Assembly (NCBI RefSeq): GCF_000374825.1
Contig: NZ_KB895376.1
Coordinates: 127,460 to 191,459 of the forward strand
DNA: 64,000 bases
Source: Paenibacillus sanguinis 2301083 = DSM 16941
GTDB lineage: Bacteria; Bacillota; Bacilli; Paenibacillales; Paenibacillaceae
Reading direction: 5' to 3'
This document shows, one piece after another, positions 1 through 8,737 of the stretch (its first letter is position 1; the number at the start of each line of letters is the position of its first letter). Under the pieces are notes generated by a model. It made no database searches, was not told the DNA's origin, and saw only the letters and a list, made by a program, of their open reading frames with translations. The translations under genes and the position numbers were made by a program.

Positions 1-1614
1 ACGGCGATGGCTTTGGTGGCCATTATTTTCCAATCCCAGCAAAACTCTCAATACGGCGGTGTGTCGGCCAATAAGCTGGATTATGATCTGGCACCTTATG
101 TTGCCAAATCATTTAATAAATATTTCCGTAAAGGTCTTGAATATTTTGAAGAGAAGCTGGTAAATGCCGACCTGAGCGAGATTACGATGAGCCGCCTGGA
201 TCTCCAAGAGCAATTCCCCAGAACGTTTAAATATGCTATGAAGGAAACGGAAATCGAAACCCTGCAAGCGGCGGAAAGTCTCGTGCATAACCTGAACACG
301 ATGTCGAGCCGGGCTGGAGGACAGATTCCTTTTACCAGTATTAACTATGGTACTTGCACATCGCCAGAAGGTCAGCTTGTCATTCGCTCTTTGCTGGATG
401 CCACTATTCGCGGCCTTGGCAACGGAGAAACGCCGATTTTCCCGATTCAAATCTTCAAATGCAAGCAAGGCGTTAATCAAAATCCGGGAGAACCCAACTA
501 CGCCTTGTTCCTCAAAGCAGCGGAATGCTCGGCCAAACGCTTGTATCCGAACTTTGCCAATTTGGATGCTCCGCTAAATCTGATGTATTACGATCCGGCC
601 AACCCGGACACGGAATTTGCCACGATGGGCTGCCGCACGCGGGTGCTGGCAGACCGCTTTGGACGTAACCATCTGTCCGGCAAAGGCAATCTTTCCTTTA
701 ACACATTGAATCTGGTCAAGCTTGGGCTGGAGCATGGTATCGTGCTTGGCAAACGCAAAACCCCGGACGAACGCGGCTTCTACCGCGAGCTGACGCACTA
801 TATGGACATTGCCTTGGAAGGACTGCTGCACCGCTTCCAGATTCAAGCCTCCCAGAAGGCCAAGGCTTCCGACTTTATGATGCGAGAAGGGGTATGGGAA
901 GGCGGCGAACAGTTGGGACCTGAGGATACCGTAGGCGAGCTGCTCAAGCATGGCAGCCTGTCTATCGGGTTCATCGGATTGGCTGAATGCATGAAGGCTA
1001 TGTATGGCAAACATCATGGTGAAGATGAAGAAGTCTACCAAAAAGCCTATGATACCATCGCTTATATGCGCCGTTATTGCGATGAGCAAAGCGAACGCCA
1101 CAATCTGAACATTACTTTATTTGCTACGCCCGCCGAAGGCTTGTCCGGTAAATTCACCAAACGGGATCATGCGGTATACGGCGCAGTTCCCGGTGTTGTG
1201 GATCGTGAGTATTACACGAACTCGTTCCACATTCCGGTATATTACAACCTGAGCGCAGCCCGGAAGATTGAACTGGAAGCCAAATTTCATGACCTGTGCA
1301 ATGCTGGAGCTATCTCTTATATCGAGTTGAACGGCAATGCTCGCAGCAATCCGGCCGCCTTCCTCAAGATCATTCAATATGCGCTTGAGCAGCAGGTCAG
1401 CTATTTCAGCATCAACCACCCTATCGACCGCTGCTCAGCTTGCGGCTACGAAGGCATTATCGGGGCGAACTGCCCATCGTGCGGAGCTCATGAGCATGAC
1501 GTGCATATTCGCCGTCTGCGCCGGGTAACGGGCTACTTGACCGGAGATTTCCAAACGCGGTTTAATGCTGCCAAACAAGCGGAAGTGCGGGATCGCGTGA
1601 AGCACGACGCATGA
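1..1614 (+). CDS. nrdD: Anaerobic (class III) ribonucleoside-triphosphate reductase, 5'-truncated by window edge
   Basis: This gene makes the large subunit of the oxygen-sensitive ribonucleotide reductase, which reduces NTPs to dNTPs in anaerobic cells using a glycyl radical. The frame is open from base 1, so the true start lies upstream; 537 residues are visible. Seen in sequence: a GTCTSPEG segment near visible residue 120, an MGCRTRV segment near residue 210 that fits the active-site cysteine loop, a zinc-binding CSAC...CPSC quartet near residues 478-493, and a C-terminal RRVTGYL motif whose glycine (about residue 511) would carry the radical. The C-terminal tail (AKQAEVRDRVKH) is typical of the family. 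It overlaps nrdG by four bases (ATGA), which indicates translational coupling with its activating enzyme. The missing N-terminus would hold the ATP-cone allosteric domain, if there is one. Confidence 0.96.
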   Translation, partial: TAMALVAIIFQSQQNSQYGGVSANKLDYDLAPYVAKSFNKYFRKGLEYFEEKLVNADLSEITMSRLDLQEQFPRTFKYAMKETEIETLQAAESLVHNLNTMSSRAGGQIPFTSINYGTCTSPEGQLVIRSLLDATIRGLGNGETPIFPIQIFKCKQGVNQNPGEPNYALFLKAAECSAKRLYPNFANLDAPLNLMYYDPANPDTEFATMGCRTRVLADRFGRNHLSGKGNLSFNTLNLVKLGLEHGIVLGKRKTPDERGFYRELTHYMDIALEGLLHRFQIQASQKAKASDFMMREGVWEGGEQLGPEDTVGELLKHGSLSIGFIGLAECMKAMYGKHHGEDEEVYQKAYDTIAYMRRYCDEQSERHNLNITLFATPAEGLSGKFTKRDHAVYGAVPGVVDREYYTNSFHIPVYYNLSAARKIELEAKFHDLCNAGAISYIELNGNARSNPAAFLKIIQYALEQQVSYFSINHPIDRCSACGYEGIIGANCPSCGAHEHDVHIRRLRRVTGYLTGDFQTRFNAAKQAEVRDRVKHDA

Positions 1615-2129
1615 ATATTTGCGGATATTACCCGGAATCCATCAATGAGGGAGAAGGACTGAGAGCAGCGATCTTCATCAGTGGCTGTCGTCATTACTGC
1701 AAGGGCTGCTTCAGTCCCAAGACATGGAGCTTCGACTATGGTGAGCCGTTTACCCCGGAGCGGGAAGCAGAAATTATTGATGATATCAAAAACAATCCTT
1801 TACTAAGCGGCTTATCGATTCTGGGAGGCGATCCTTTTTTCTCTGCCGCCGAGGTAAGTGGGTTTATTGACCGGCTGGTTGCCGCAACCGGACCGATTTC
1901 CATATGGATTTATACGGGCTATACGTATGAGGAATTGTTAGCCCGTCCCGGCTCTGATGAATATGAGCTGCTGCGGCGCTGCGAGGTCCTGGTGGATGGC
2001 CGGTTTGAGGAAGCCAAACGCGATCCCTCCCTGCTCTATTGTGGCAGCTCCAATCAGCGCTTGATTGATATTCAGCAAAGTCTGCGCCATGGACAGGTTG
2101 TTTTATGGGAGTCTATGCTGTCATTTTAA
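1611..2129 (+). CDS. nrdG: Anaerobic ribonucleotide reductase-activating protein (radical SAM)
   Basis: NrdG is the radical SAM activase that uses a 4Fe-4S cluster and S-adenosylmethionine to generate the glycyl radical on NrdD. The 172-residue product has the usual short NrdG length. It carries the cluster motif CRHYCKGC (CxxxCxxC) at about residues 26-33 and a GGDPFF segment near residue 83 that fits the SAM-binding GGE/GGD region. The start overlaps the nrdD stop codon by four bases, so the pair forms a coupled operon. A strong hairpin follows directly after the stop. Confidence 0.96.
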   Translation: MNICGYYPESINEGEGLRAAIFISGCRHYCKGCFSPKTWSFDYGEPFTPEREAEIIDDIKNNPLLSGLSILGGDPFFSAAEVSGFIDRLVAATGPISIWIYTGYTYEELLARPGSDEYELLRRCEVLVDGRFEEAKRDPSLLYCGSSNQRLIDIQQSLRHGQVVLWESMLSF

Positions 2130-2132
2130 ATT

Positions 2133-2170
2133 GCAAAAGACCTGCATCCAATCGGATGCAGGTCTTTTGC
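2133..2170. terminator. Bidirectional terminator between nrdG and the hexosaminidase gene
   Basis: This is a perfect 17-bp inverted repeat (arms 2133-2149 and 2154-2170) with a 4-base AATC loop. It has GC-rich cores (GACCTGCATCC) and A- or T-tracts on both sides. It sits between the two convergent genes and can stop transcription in both directions. Confidence 0.9.
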
Positions 2171-2178
2171 ATTCCCTC

Positions 2179-3672
2179 TTAAGAGAATGCAGCGAAGGCT
2201 GCCTTGACCTCGTCAAAGCTTCCCATGCGCTTCTCTCCAATCCAGGATAATTCAGCCATAGCTATTAATGGCTCCTGAATACCCGCACTGACTTCCTCCT
2301 GAGTCTGGGCCTCCGGCTTATCGCTCCAAATGGCAAAAGAGCAGCCTTTAAGCTGTGGAGGATATGGAGGCAGATATTCCTGCTTCTCTGACTCGTTCAC
2401 TCTTGGAAAAAGACCGGGATGCCAGGCATCGTAAATTTTATCGCCCGTTGGATATTTGTAGCCTGCATTCTCCCCAAGCACGTAGTAGAAGAACGCATCG
2501 TTAAAGTTGATCAATTCATGCCCCTGATCCAGGATTGTTTGCACGGAAGCCATATTATGATGCCACTTGGTCCAATAGGTGATCTGGATGGAGGTTTTCA
2601 GTTCCACGCGTTGCGTCTGATTGGCCCGGTACAACCCGTCATTCCAGGCCCGCACCACGAAGCCCTTGCTTTCCAGCATATCGGCCACTTCATTAATGTA
2701 GTGAAGGTAGGCATCGATTCCCGTTCCGCCAGCCACCCCCAATGTTTCTCTTGCATATTGAGCCAACTGCGGATATTGATCAAAATGCTCAAAATCAATA
2801 AACTCATCACCGCCGATGTGGAAGAAGGGACTGTCTTTAAATAGCTCAGCGTACTCTTCGATTAAATCGAACACAAATGCTTTGGCCTGCGGGTTGGTAA
2901 TATCCAGGGCGCCTTTGGCCGCCTGCCCCGCATGATTATGCAGCAGCCACTCCTGGTGCAGCCGGAGTGCATGACCTAGATGTCCTGGCGAATCAAACGA
3001 AGGGATAACCGTCACTTGATACGCAGCGGCCTCCTTCAACACCTCGGCCAGTTCATCCTGTGTCATATACTCATCAGACAGCACCTCGGGATGACGTTTG
3101 CTTTCCAGCCGGAAGCCTTCATTTTCGGAAAAGTGGAGCTGCAACGTGTTTAAACGAAGTCGTGACATTTCCCTGATGCGTGCCTTAATCCAGTCACAGG
3201 AGAAAAACTTGCGTCCCATGTCCAGATGAAGTGCCCGCTCCTGCAGCACCGGATAATCCGTCACTGTTCCAAAGGCAAGACGCTGCTGGTCTTTGGCAGC
3301 CTGAAGCAACAGCGTTCGCAGAGCATAAAGCAACGCCCGTCCACTCGCCGCACGGAGATGAATATACTGACCAATTGCCAAGGTATAACTCTCCTGCTTG
3401 TCAGGATCGGCAGATTCCTCCAGTTGAATGAAGATATCCCCTGGTCCCGCTTCAGCCGCTGGCCCCTTAACCACCGGCAATCCCGCAGGTGGCAAAACGC
3501 CATCAACTATTTCAGCTTGAAACAGATCCATAATCTGCTGCAATGCGCTTTCTATTGTATAGGAGGCAGGATCAACTACTAATCTGGACTGGGAATGCAT
3601 TTCCCAGAACTGCTCGGCATGAGTCCACCCGGACTGGACACTGGTCATAACATAGTTATTTTTCGTTGGCAT
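2179..3672 (-). CDS. Glycoside hydrolase family 20 beta-N-acetylhexosaminidase
   Basis: The product is a predicted hexosaminidase that removes terminal N-acetylglucosamine or N-acetylgalactosamine residues by substrate-assisted catalysis. Of its 497 residues, the region 140-450 is the TIM barrel. The family signature HIGGDE is at residues 285-290, where D289-E290 fit the catalytic pair. An N-terminal region (about 30-135) resembles the GH20b accessory fold. No signal peptide is visible, so it probably acts in the cytoplasm on imported chitin or peptidoglycan fragments. The start at 3672 is preceded by a weak AAGGGGA at some distance, so the start is less certain than the function. It stands alone on its strand. 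Confidence 0.9.
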   Translation of the reverse strand: MPTKNNYVMTSVQSGWTHAEQFWEMHSQSRLVVDPASYTIESALQQIMDLFQAEIVDGVLPPAGLPVVKGPAAEAGPGDIFIQLEESADPDKQESYTLAIGQYIHLRAASGRALLYALRTLLLQAAKDQQRLAFGTVTDYPVLQERALHLDMGRKFFSCDWIKARIREMSRLRLNTLQLHFSENEGFRLESKRHPEVLSDEYMTQDELAEVLKEAAAYQVTVIPSFDSPGHLGHALRLHQEWLLHNHAGQAAKGALDITNPQAKAFVFDLIEEYAELFKDSPFFHIGGDEFIDFEHFDQYPQLAQYARETLGVAGGTGIDAYLHYINEVADMLESKGFVVRAWNDGLYRANQTQRVELKTSIQITYWTKWHHNMASVQTILDQGHELINFNDAFFYYVLGENAGYKYPTGDKIYDAWHPGLFPRVNESEKQEYLPPYPPQLKGCSFAIWSDKPEAQTQEEVSAGIQEPLIAMAELSWIGEKRMGSFDEVKAAFAAFS

Positions 3673-4031
3673 GGTCGGTAATAATCCCCTTTGCTTAATA
3701 ATCCATTCCGTAACTAAAGTTAGTACACGCTATTGGCTTATTCAAACAACATGGATGATATGATCATTTTTATTAAGGCTTCAATCCGCTCTATGCTCCT
3801 TCATATCGGCGGTTCTTTTGTTTCTCCTCACATGCCTTGGCATCGCGTTAAAAAGAAGACCCGTACTCTGCTATACTCCGACAGCGATCAATCAGCTTGA
3901 AGAAGTCTACGCCACACGCTTCTTTAGAATCGTTTGGGGTACGGCCGTTTATTTCTGTTTTATCATATTTCACTTTGATATGACATTCTCCTGTATAACC
4001 TACCTCTTCCTATCAAGCTGCAAGTTCAATT
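3673..4031. other. Intergenic region without a convincing gene
   Basis: This stretch lies between the hexosaminidase start and the histidine kinase stop. A 75-codon plus-strand frame (3818-4045) runs into the kinase gene, has no ribosome binding site and no recognisable composition. A short minus-strand frame of about 40 codons is equally unsupported. I see no clear terminator for upstream transcription. The hexosaminidase promoter presumably lies at about 3680-3760. Confidence 0.5.
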
Positions 4032-6110
4032 TTAGCCCAAAGTAATATTTACTTTGAACAAGTCCCCCTCCACTGTAACATCAAATTGTCCTCCATGAAG
4101 CTCTACAATGGATTTGGCAATGTCCAGTCCCAGACCAGAGCCCTCTGTTTGACGCGACGAGTCTCCCCGTTTGAACCTTTCCAGAAGCTCATCCCTATCT
4201 CCGCTAAGCTCATATTTAGATACATTCTTGAAAGAAATCGCTGCCTGATTCTCCAATGCCTGCACAGAGATATAGACGCGCGAGTGTTCAAGCGAATATT
4301 TTAATATATTTCCAATCAGATTGTCGAATACACGCCACAGCTTTTGCCCGTCCACCATGGCATACACCGGATCAGAATCGTGGGATAATCTAAAATGCAA
4401 ACTGGATTCATGAATCATATCATTGTATTCGGCGAGTGCTTGCTGCAGAAGCTGAATCAAATCCACTTTTTCCTTCACTAGCTCGACATTTCCACTAGCC
4501 ATTTTTGAAATTTCAAATAAATCATCAATCAGCACCTTTAGCCGTTGGGATTTCTGATCAATGATATTTACATAAGCCTGCCGATCTTCACGGGATACGT
4601 CTTCCTTTTTTAACAGCTCCGTATAAGTAATAATAGAGGTTAACGGTGTCCTCAAGTCATGACTGACATTCGTAATGAGTTCCGTCTTTAATCGTTCGCT
4701 CTTGGCCTGCTCATTCTGCCAGGTCTTGGAGGCTTGAGCTAACACATTCATATTTCCAGCCATTGCAGCCAATACCGATTTGCCGTTCACCGGTAAGTCC
4801 TGACTTGTGACGCCCCTGGCCAATTCATCTGTTTTAATCACAATCCGGTTAAAATATCCAAGCTGCTTGATGAAGAACCAAATCAGCGGAATCCCTGCTA
4901 TAACAAGGAAGAGAGCATACAAGAAAATCATTCCGGGATGAAGCACGGTTATCACGGTCAGCGCTCCGCAAGTGAATACCGCAAGTACAAGCAACACCCA
5001 TTGCATACCTGTACTCTTTCTCAGAAAGGCGTTAACCAGGATCATTTTGAATTGGCGATGCGATAACTTCATCCGTTGGACAGCCCGGTTCAGCAGCCCC
5101 CTCTCCCACTCCTGCCGAGTATACTGCCAGTTAGTTAATGTGTCCAACATAAACTTCCCTTGAATAAAGGTGAGCAAAACAAGCAACGAGGCCAATACCC
5201 ACCAGATCAGCATATTTTGAACAAATGTCCACAAGCCTGCAAAATAGCTGCCATACAAATACTCAAAGTTTCCTTTCACGGAAAATAGAAGAAGGATCGC
5301 ACTAACACCTGTCAAAGCCATCAAAATGATGCGCAGATCCATCGGCAGCTTATTATAGTGAACCTCCCATTTACTGACTGTCAAAGGAAAAACCATTTTC
5401 TTGTTCAGCTTCAGGCCACAAATGACTAACGCAGCTATGGCTGCAAACGCATATGACCACACGATGAGCTGCCCTTGCCTGTACCTGTTATACTCAACCA
5501 TAAAGGGACTGCTTGCAGGCAAGTCTTTGTATACAGCAATTTCTCCCTGAAACGGTATGTACTTCTCATTCAATTCACCATGTACAGCGTTCAAGATGGT
5601 GGGCTGTAATTCCTTGGTTACATAATAGCTTGTCCGAAACAGCAGCCTCTGGTTATCCCTATCCATCTTTTTCCGAGCCGCTTCGGCATTACCACTGTTC
5701 ATATTAGTGTAAAATTCATCGGAAAGGCTGCTTCTAAAATAATATACGAACTGATCATTATACTTAGCATACTCGCTGCGGAAGGTTTCTCTCTCTCGAT
5801 AGTATTCCTCCAATTGCTTTTCCTTTTCTTGCAATAATTTGGTTCGAGCAGCAGCACCGTTCTCATTCATTTCTTCCTCAGTGACTGTCAGCATCTTCTT
5901 GGCCTCTTCAAGAGGAATGTCGTTAAGCACAAACATATTCAGGTAGCTGGCAAAACTGTCTAGCTCACTTTGAAAAGCAGATGTATGAAAATAATTCCGT
6001 TGCACATAGTTGCCGCCTAAAGAGAAGATAACTACGATCCCGCTCAAGCCAAAGGTGAGCAGCATGGCCCAGAGTCCTATAGCATATTTATTTTTCCATT
6101 TTGTAGCCAA
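4032..6110 (-). CDS. Membrane sensor histidine kinase with a large multi-pass sensor region
   Basis: This is the sensor half of a two-component system. Its 692 residues begin with a membrane segment (about 13-31) and an extracytoplasmic, coiled-coil-like Glu/Lys-rich domain (about 35-210). About five further hydrophobic segments follow between residues 215 and 415. A HAMP-like linker precedes the dimerisation motif VSHDLRTPLTS, with the phospho-accepting histidine near residue 484. The ATP-binding domain shows an N-box (FDNLIGNILKYS) and a glycine box (GSGLGL). The gene overlaps the upstream response regulator by 23 bases, so the pair is co-transcribed and translationally coupled. The signal is unknown. 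No transporter genes adjoin it. Confidence 0.92.
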   Translation of the reverse strand: MATKWKNKYAIGLWAMLLTFGLSGIVVIFSLGGNYVQRNYFHTSAFQSELDSFASYLNMFVLNDIPLEEAKKMLTVTEEEMNENGAAARTKLLQEKEKQLEEYYRERETFRSEYAKYNDQFVYYFRSSLSDEFYTNMNSGNAEAARKKMDRDNQRLLFRTSYYVTKELQPTILNAVHGELNEKYIPFQGEIAVYKDLPASSPFMVEYNRYRQGQLIVWSYAFAAIAALVICGLKLNKKMVFPLTVSKWEVHYNKLPMDLRIILMALTGVSAILLLFSVKGNFEYLYGSYFAGLWTFVQNMLIWWVLASLLVLLTFIQGKFMLDTLTNWQYTRQEWERGLLNRAVQRMKLSHRQFKMILVNAFLRKSTGMQWVLLVLAVFTCGALTVITVLHPGMIFLYALFLVIAGIPLIWFFIKQLGYFNRIVIKTDELARGVTSQDLPVNGKSVLAAMAGNMNVLAQASKTWQNEQAKSERLKTELITNVSHDLRTPLTSIITYTELLKKEDVSREDRQAYVNIIDQKSQRLKVLIDDLFEISKMASGNVELVKEKVDLIQLLQQALAEYNDMIHESSLHFRLSHDSDPVYAMVDGQKLWRVFDNLIGNILKYSLEHSRVYISVQALENQAAISFKNVSKYELSGDRDELLERFKRGDSSRQTEGSGLGLDIAKSIVELHGGQFDVTVEGDLFKVNITLG

Positions 6111-6780
6111 TCCCCCACACCACCTTTAAATACTTTGGATTTTTAGGATCAATTTCGATTTTTTCTCTTATTCTTCGTATATGAACTGCAACGGTATTTT
6201 CTGCGTTAAAGCAAGGCTCCTTCCATACCCGCTCATAAATTTCATGAATAGAAAATACACGCCCTGCGTTAGTCATCAGCAATTCGACGATTTTATACTC
6301 TGTTGGCGTAAGCTTCACCGGTTGTTCAAAGACCTTGACCTCTTTGGAGACTGTATCCAGAAGAAGGCCCTTTAGATCAATCAATGAGGAGGTTGCTTCA
6401 TAGGCTCCCAAATTCACATATCTTCTTAACTGAGACTTGACCCGGGCCACCAGCTCCATCGGATGAAATGGCTTGGTCACGTAATCGTCCGCCCCTACAT
6501 GAAGTCCTAATATTTTGTCGCTATCCTCACTTTTAGCACTTAGCATCAGGATAGGAATATTTTTTTCCTCACGAATCTTTGACGTTACCGCAATTCCATC
6601 CAGCTTTGGCATCATAATGTCCATAATAACAAGATGAACCTGCTGAACGGACAGAAGTTCCAGAGCTTCTACTCCGTTTGTTGCTTGCAATACCGTAAGT
6701 CCTTCATTCTTCAAATAGATCTCGATGCCATCCCGAATTTCTTTATCATCATCGACGACCAGCACAATGTAATGACTCAT
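6088..6780 (-). CDS. OmpR/PhoB-family response regulator
   Basis: This 230-residue regulator has a receiver domain (residues 4-115) and a C-terminal winged-helix DNA-binding domain (about 135-228). Acidic residues D10-D12, the phosphorylation site D54 (in IMDIMMP) and a conserved lysine in VTKPF are visible. The winged helix ends in HIRRIREKIE and VWGIGYKM, as in the OmpR class. It is the first gene of the two-gene operon with the histidine kinase. Its targets cannot be read from the window. Confidence 0.94.
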   Translation of the reverse strand: MSHYIVLVVDDDKEIRDGIEIYLKNEGLTVLQATNGVEALELLSVQQVHLVIMDIMMPKLDGIAVTSKIREEKNIPILMLSAKSEDSDKILGLHVGADDYVTKPFHPMELVARVKSQLRRYVNLGAYEATSSLIDLKGLLLDTVSKEVKVFEQPVKLTPTEYKIVELLMTNAGRVFSIHEIYERVWKEPCFNAENTVAVHIRRIREKIEIDPKNPKYLKVVWGIGYKMEK

Positions 6781-6912
6781 GCGCTCCCTACTTTCTCTAT
6801 GAATCTGCTCTCATCATTGTATATTAAAGGGGAAATCTTAACATTCATGAAGGGTATTTCTGAAGAAATTCTTAATTTTATTCTCGTAGTATAACCAAGC
6901 AATACAATTAAA

Positions 6913-6948
6913 AAAGCATCCTCCCCAAGGATAAGGGAAGAATGCTTT
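6913..6948 (-). terminator. Terminator downstream of the NmrA-like oxidoreductase
   Basis: On the minus strand the arms AAAGCATTCTTCCC and GGGGAGGATGCTTT pair with one or two G-U or mismatched positions. They are followed by a run of T. It lies 36 bases beyond the stop of the gene at 6985. Confidence 0.75.
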
Positions 6949-6984
6949 GTCTTGTATAACTTATATAGAGTTGCGATCTATCGT

Positions 6985-7851
6985 TTAATTCTGAATTTCT
7001 TTGAGCATTTCGCGGATGCCTTCGACCAGCGAAGTCGCAGGACGGCCAAGCAGCATTTCCAGATCGTCGCTGGCAACAGCCAACTCTCCATCACGAATGT
7101 TAGCTTGGACGGCTACAAGGAAAGAAACAAGTGGATCCGGTACCCCGGCTCCGCGCATAGCCTCAGCGTAGGCTGCATCGTCCACATGCTGGACAGAAAC
7201 CTCGCGTCCCAACGCTTCACCAATGTTCTTCGCGAGTTCATCATGGGTGAGCAGCTTGCCCGACAGCTCATAAACCTTGTTCTCATGTCCAGCTCCGGCA
7301 AGCACCTTGGCAGCCGCTACAGCGAAATCTTCACGTGTAGCCCAGCCTACTCTGCCGCTGCCAGCCGAAGTAATGACTGGTGCTCCGGCAAGAACGCCCT
7401 GAATCGTACTCATTTCGTTTTCGATATACCAGTTGTTGCGCAAGAAAACATAAGGAATTCCTGTCTTCAGAATGAATTCCTCTGTTGCTTTATGCACCGG
7501 AGCCAGCAGCAAATTACTATCGGCTGCATTCGATACGCTGGTGTAGGCAATCAACTGTACCCCTGCCCGTTTCGCCGCTTCGACGGCTGCCCCATGCTGA
7601 CGAATCCGGGTATCGTTATCCCCTTGCGTGGACACGATCAGCAATCGATCAATACCGGCAAAGGCCTTATCCAGCGAAGCCGGTTCATCAAAGTCCCCCT
7701 GCCGCACCTCCACGCCAAGAGCGCTCAACGCAGCGGCCTTCTCTGGCTGACGTACACTGACTGCCACTTGCTCCGCCGGAACCAAGCCTAACAACGCATC
7801 CACTACCTTGGAGCCCAGTTGCCCCGTTGCACCTGTTACTAATATTTTCAT
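6985..7851 (-). CDS. NmrA-like / atypical SDR NAD(P)-binding oxidoreductase
   Basis: The product belongs to the NmrA/QorB group of atypical short-chain dehydrogenases, many of which are NAD(P)H:quinone oxidoreductases or redox sensors. The N-terminus MKILVTGATGQLGSKV carries the Rossmann motif GATGxLG. Further typical pieces are VEAAKRAGV, the stretch FLRNNWYIEN, and a GRVGWATREDFA segment. I chose the ATG at 7851 because GGAGGAATTCAGG immediately precedes it; an in-frame ATG 15 bases upstream overlaps that ribosome binding site. The gene is monocistronic, with its own terminator. The substrate is unknown. Confidence 0.88.
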   Translation of the reverse strand: MKILVTGATGQLGSKVVDALLGLVPAEQVAVSVRQPEKAAALSALGVEVRQGDFDEPASLDKAFAGIDRLLIVSTQGDNDTRIRQHGAAVEAAKRAGVQLIAYTSVSNAADSNLLLAPVHKATEEFILKTGIPYVFLRNNWYIENEMSTIQGVLAGAPVITSAGSGRVGWATREDFAVAAAKVLAGAGHENKVYELSGKLLTHDELAKNIGEALGREVSVQHVDDAAYAEAMRGAGVPDPLVSFLVAVQANIRDGELAVASDDLEMLLGRPATSLVEGIREMLKEIQN

Positions 7852-7969
7852 CCTGAATTCCTCCATTACAAGATAGATTTTTTTCTGAAGATTTTTTCAA
7901 CCTGTAACCATTATAGTTCCAGGTTGATGATAAGTCAAACATCTTCATTTGTCTTGCACAAAATAGTGT

Positions 7970-8737
7970 CTATTCCTGGTCCTCCTTGAACAGCTCTTCC
8001 AGCATCCCCGCCCGATTATTGACGAACTCCTTCATAATGACAAAATGCTCTGTCTCCTCCAGCACCGTTTGTTCAATGCCTGCTGAGGTTAACTGATACA
8101 TGAGACTATCTGGATAGGCCATCAAAATAGGTGAATGCGTGGAAATGATAAACTGTGAATGTTGCCCCACCAATTCATGAATGCGGGATAGCATAGCCAT
8201 CTGGCGGTACGGAGACAAAGCGGCCTCCGGCTCATCCAGAATGTATAAGCCCCGCCCGCCAAAGCGGTTCAGAAAGGTAGCAAAAAACGATTCTCCATGC
8301 GACATCATGTGCAATGATTTCCCGCCGTACGAGTCCTTAATAGGCCGTCCGGCCTTTGGCTGCTGATCCAGCTCATCGATGGCCGTTGCCAGATTATAAT
8401 AGCTCTCCGCCCGGAAGAAAAAGCCGTCGCGAGGCCTTACCGCCCCCCTAACCATACGTAGATGCCGATACAGCTCGGAATGAGTCTCCGCAGTAGCAAA
8501 GTTCAAGTTCAGGGTTCCACCCTCCGCATTAAAGCCGAGCGCGACCGCAATCGCCTCCAGCAATGTCGACTTGCCCATACCGTTCTCCCCAACAATATAG
8601 GTTACCTTGGGATGGAACTCCAATCGTTCCAGTGAGGCAACGGCTGGAAGGTTAAAGGGATAATCCCCGAAGTCGGGTATCTCTTCCCGCAGCAGCAGCA
8701 TGGAACGCAAATAAGCATGTATATATATCCCGTTCAT
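7970..8737 (-). CDS. P-loop ATPase of the ABC/AAA-type (single-strand SMC-like hinge absent)
   Basis: This 255-residue cytoplasmic ATPase has a Walker A motif VGENGMGKSTLLEA near residue 50, a signature-like region MMSHGESF near residue 145, and Walker B YILDEPEAALSP near residue 168, followed by an H-loop STHSPIL. This is the arrangement of the small AAA_21/RecF-like ABC ATPases found as stand-alone proteins. It has no membrane segment. The start ATG overlaps the TAA of the upstream ABC exporter gene by one base (TAATG), with GGAGGAAT in front, so it belongs to the exporter operon. Its role there is unknown. Confidence 0.85.
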   Translation of the reverse strand: MNGIYIHAYLRSMLLLREEIPDFGDYPFNLPAVASLERLEFHPKVTYIVGENGMGKSTLLEAIAVALGFNAEGGTLNLNFATAETHSELYRHLRMVRGAVRPRDGFFFRAESYYNLATAIDELDQQPKAGRPIKDSYGGKSLHMMSHGESFFATFLNRFGGRGLYILDEPEAALSPYRQMAMLSRIHELVGQHSQFIISTHSPILMAYPDSLMYQLTSAGIEQTVLEETEHFVIMKEFVNNRAGMLEELFKEDQE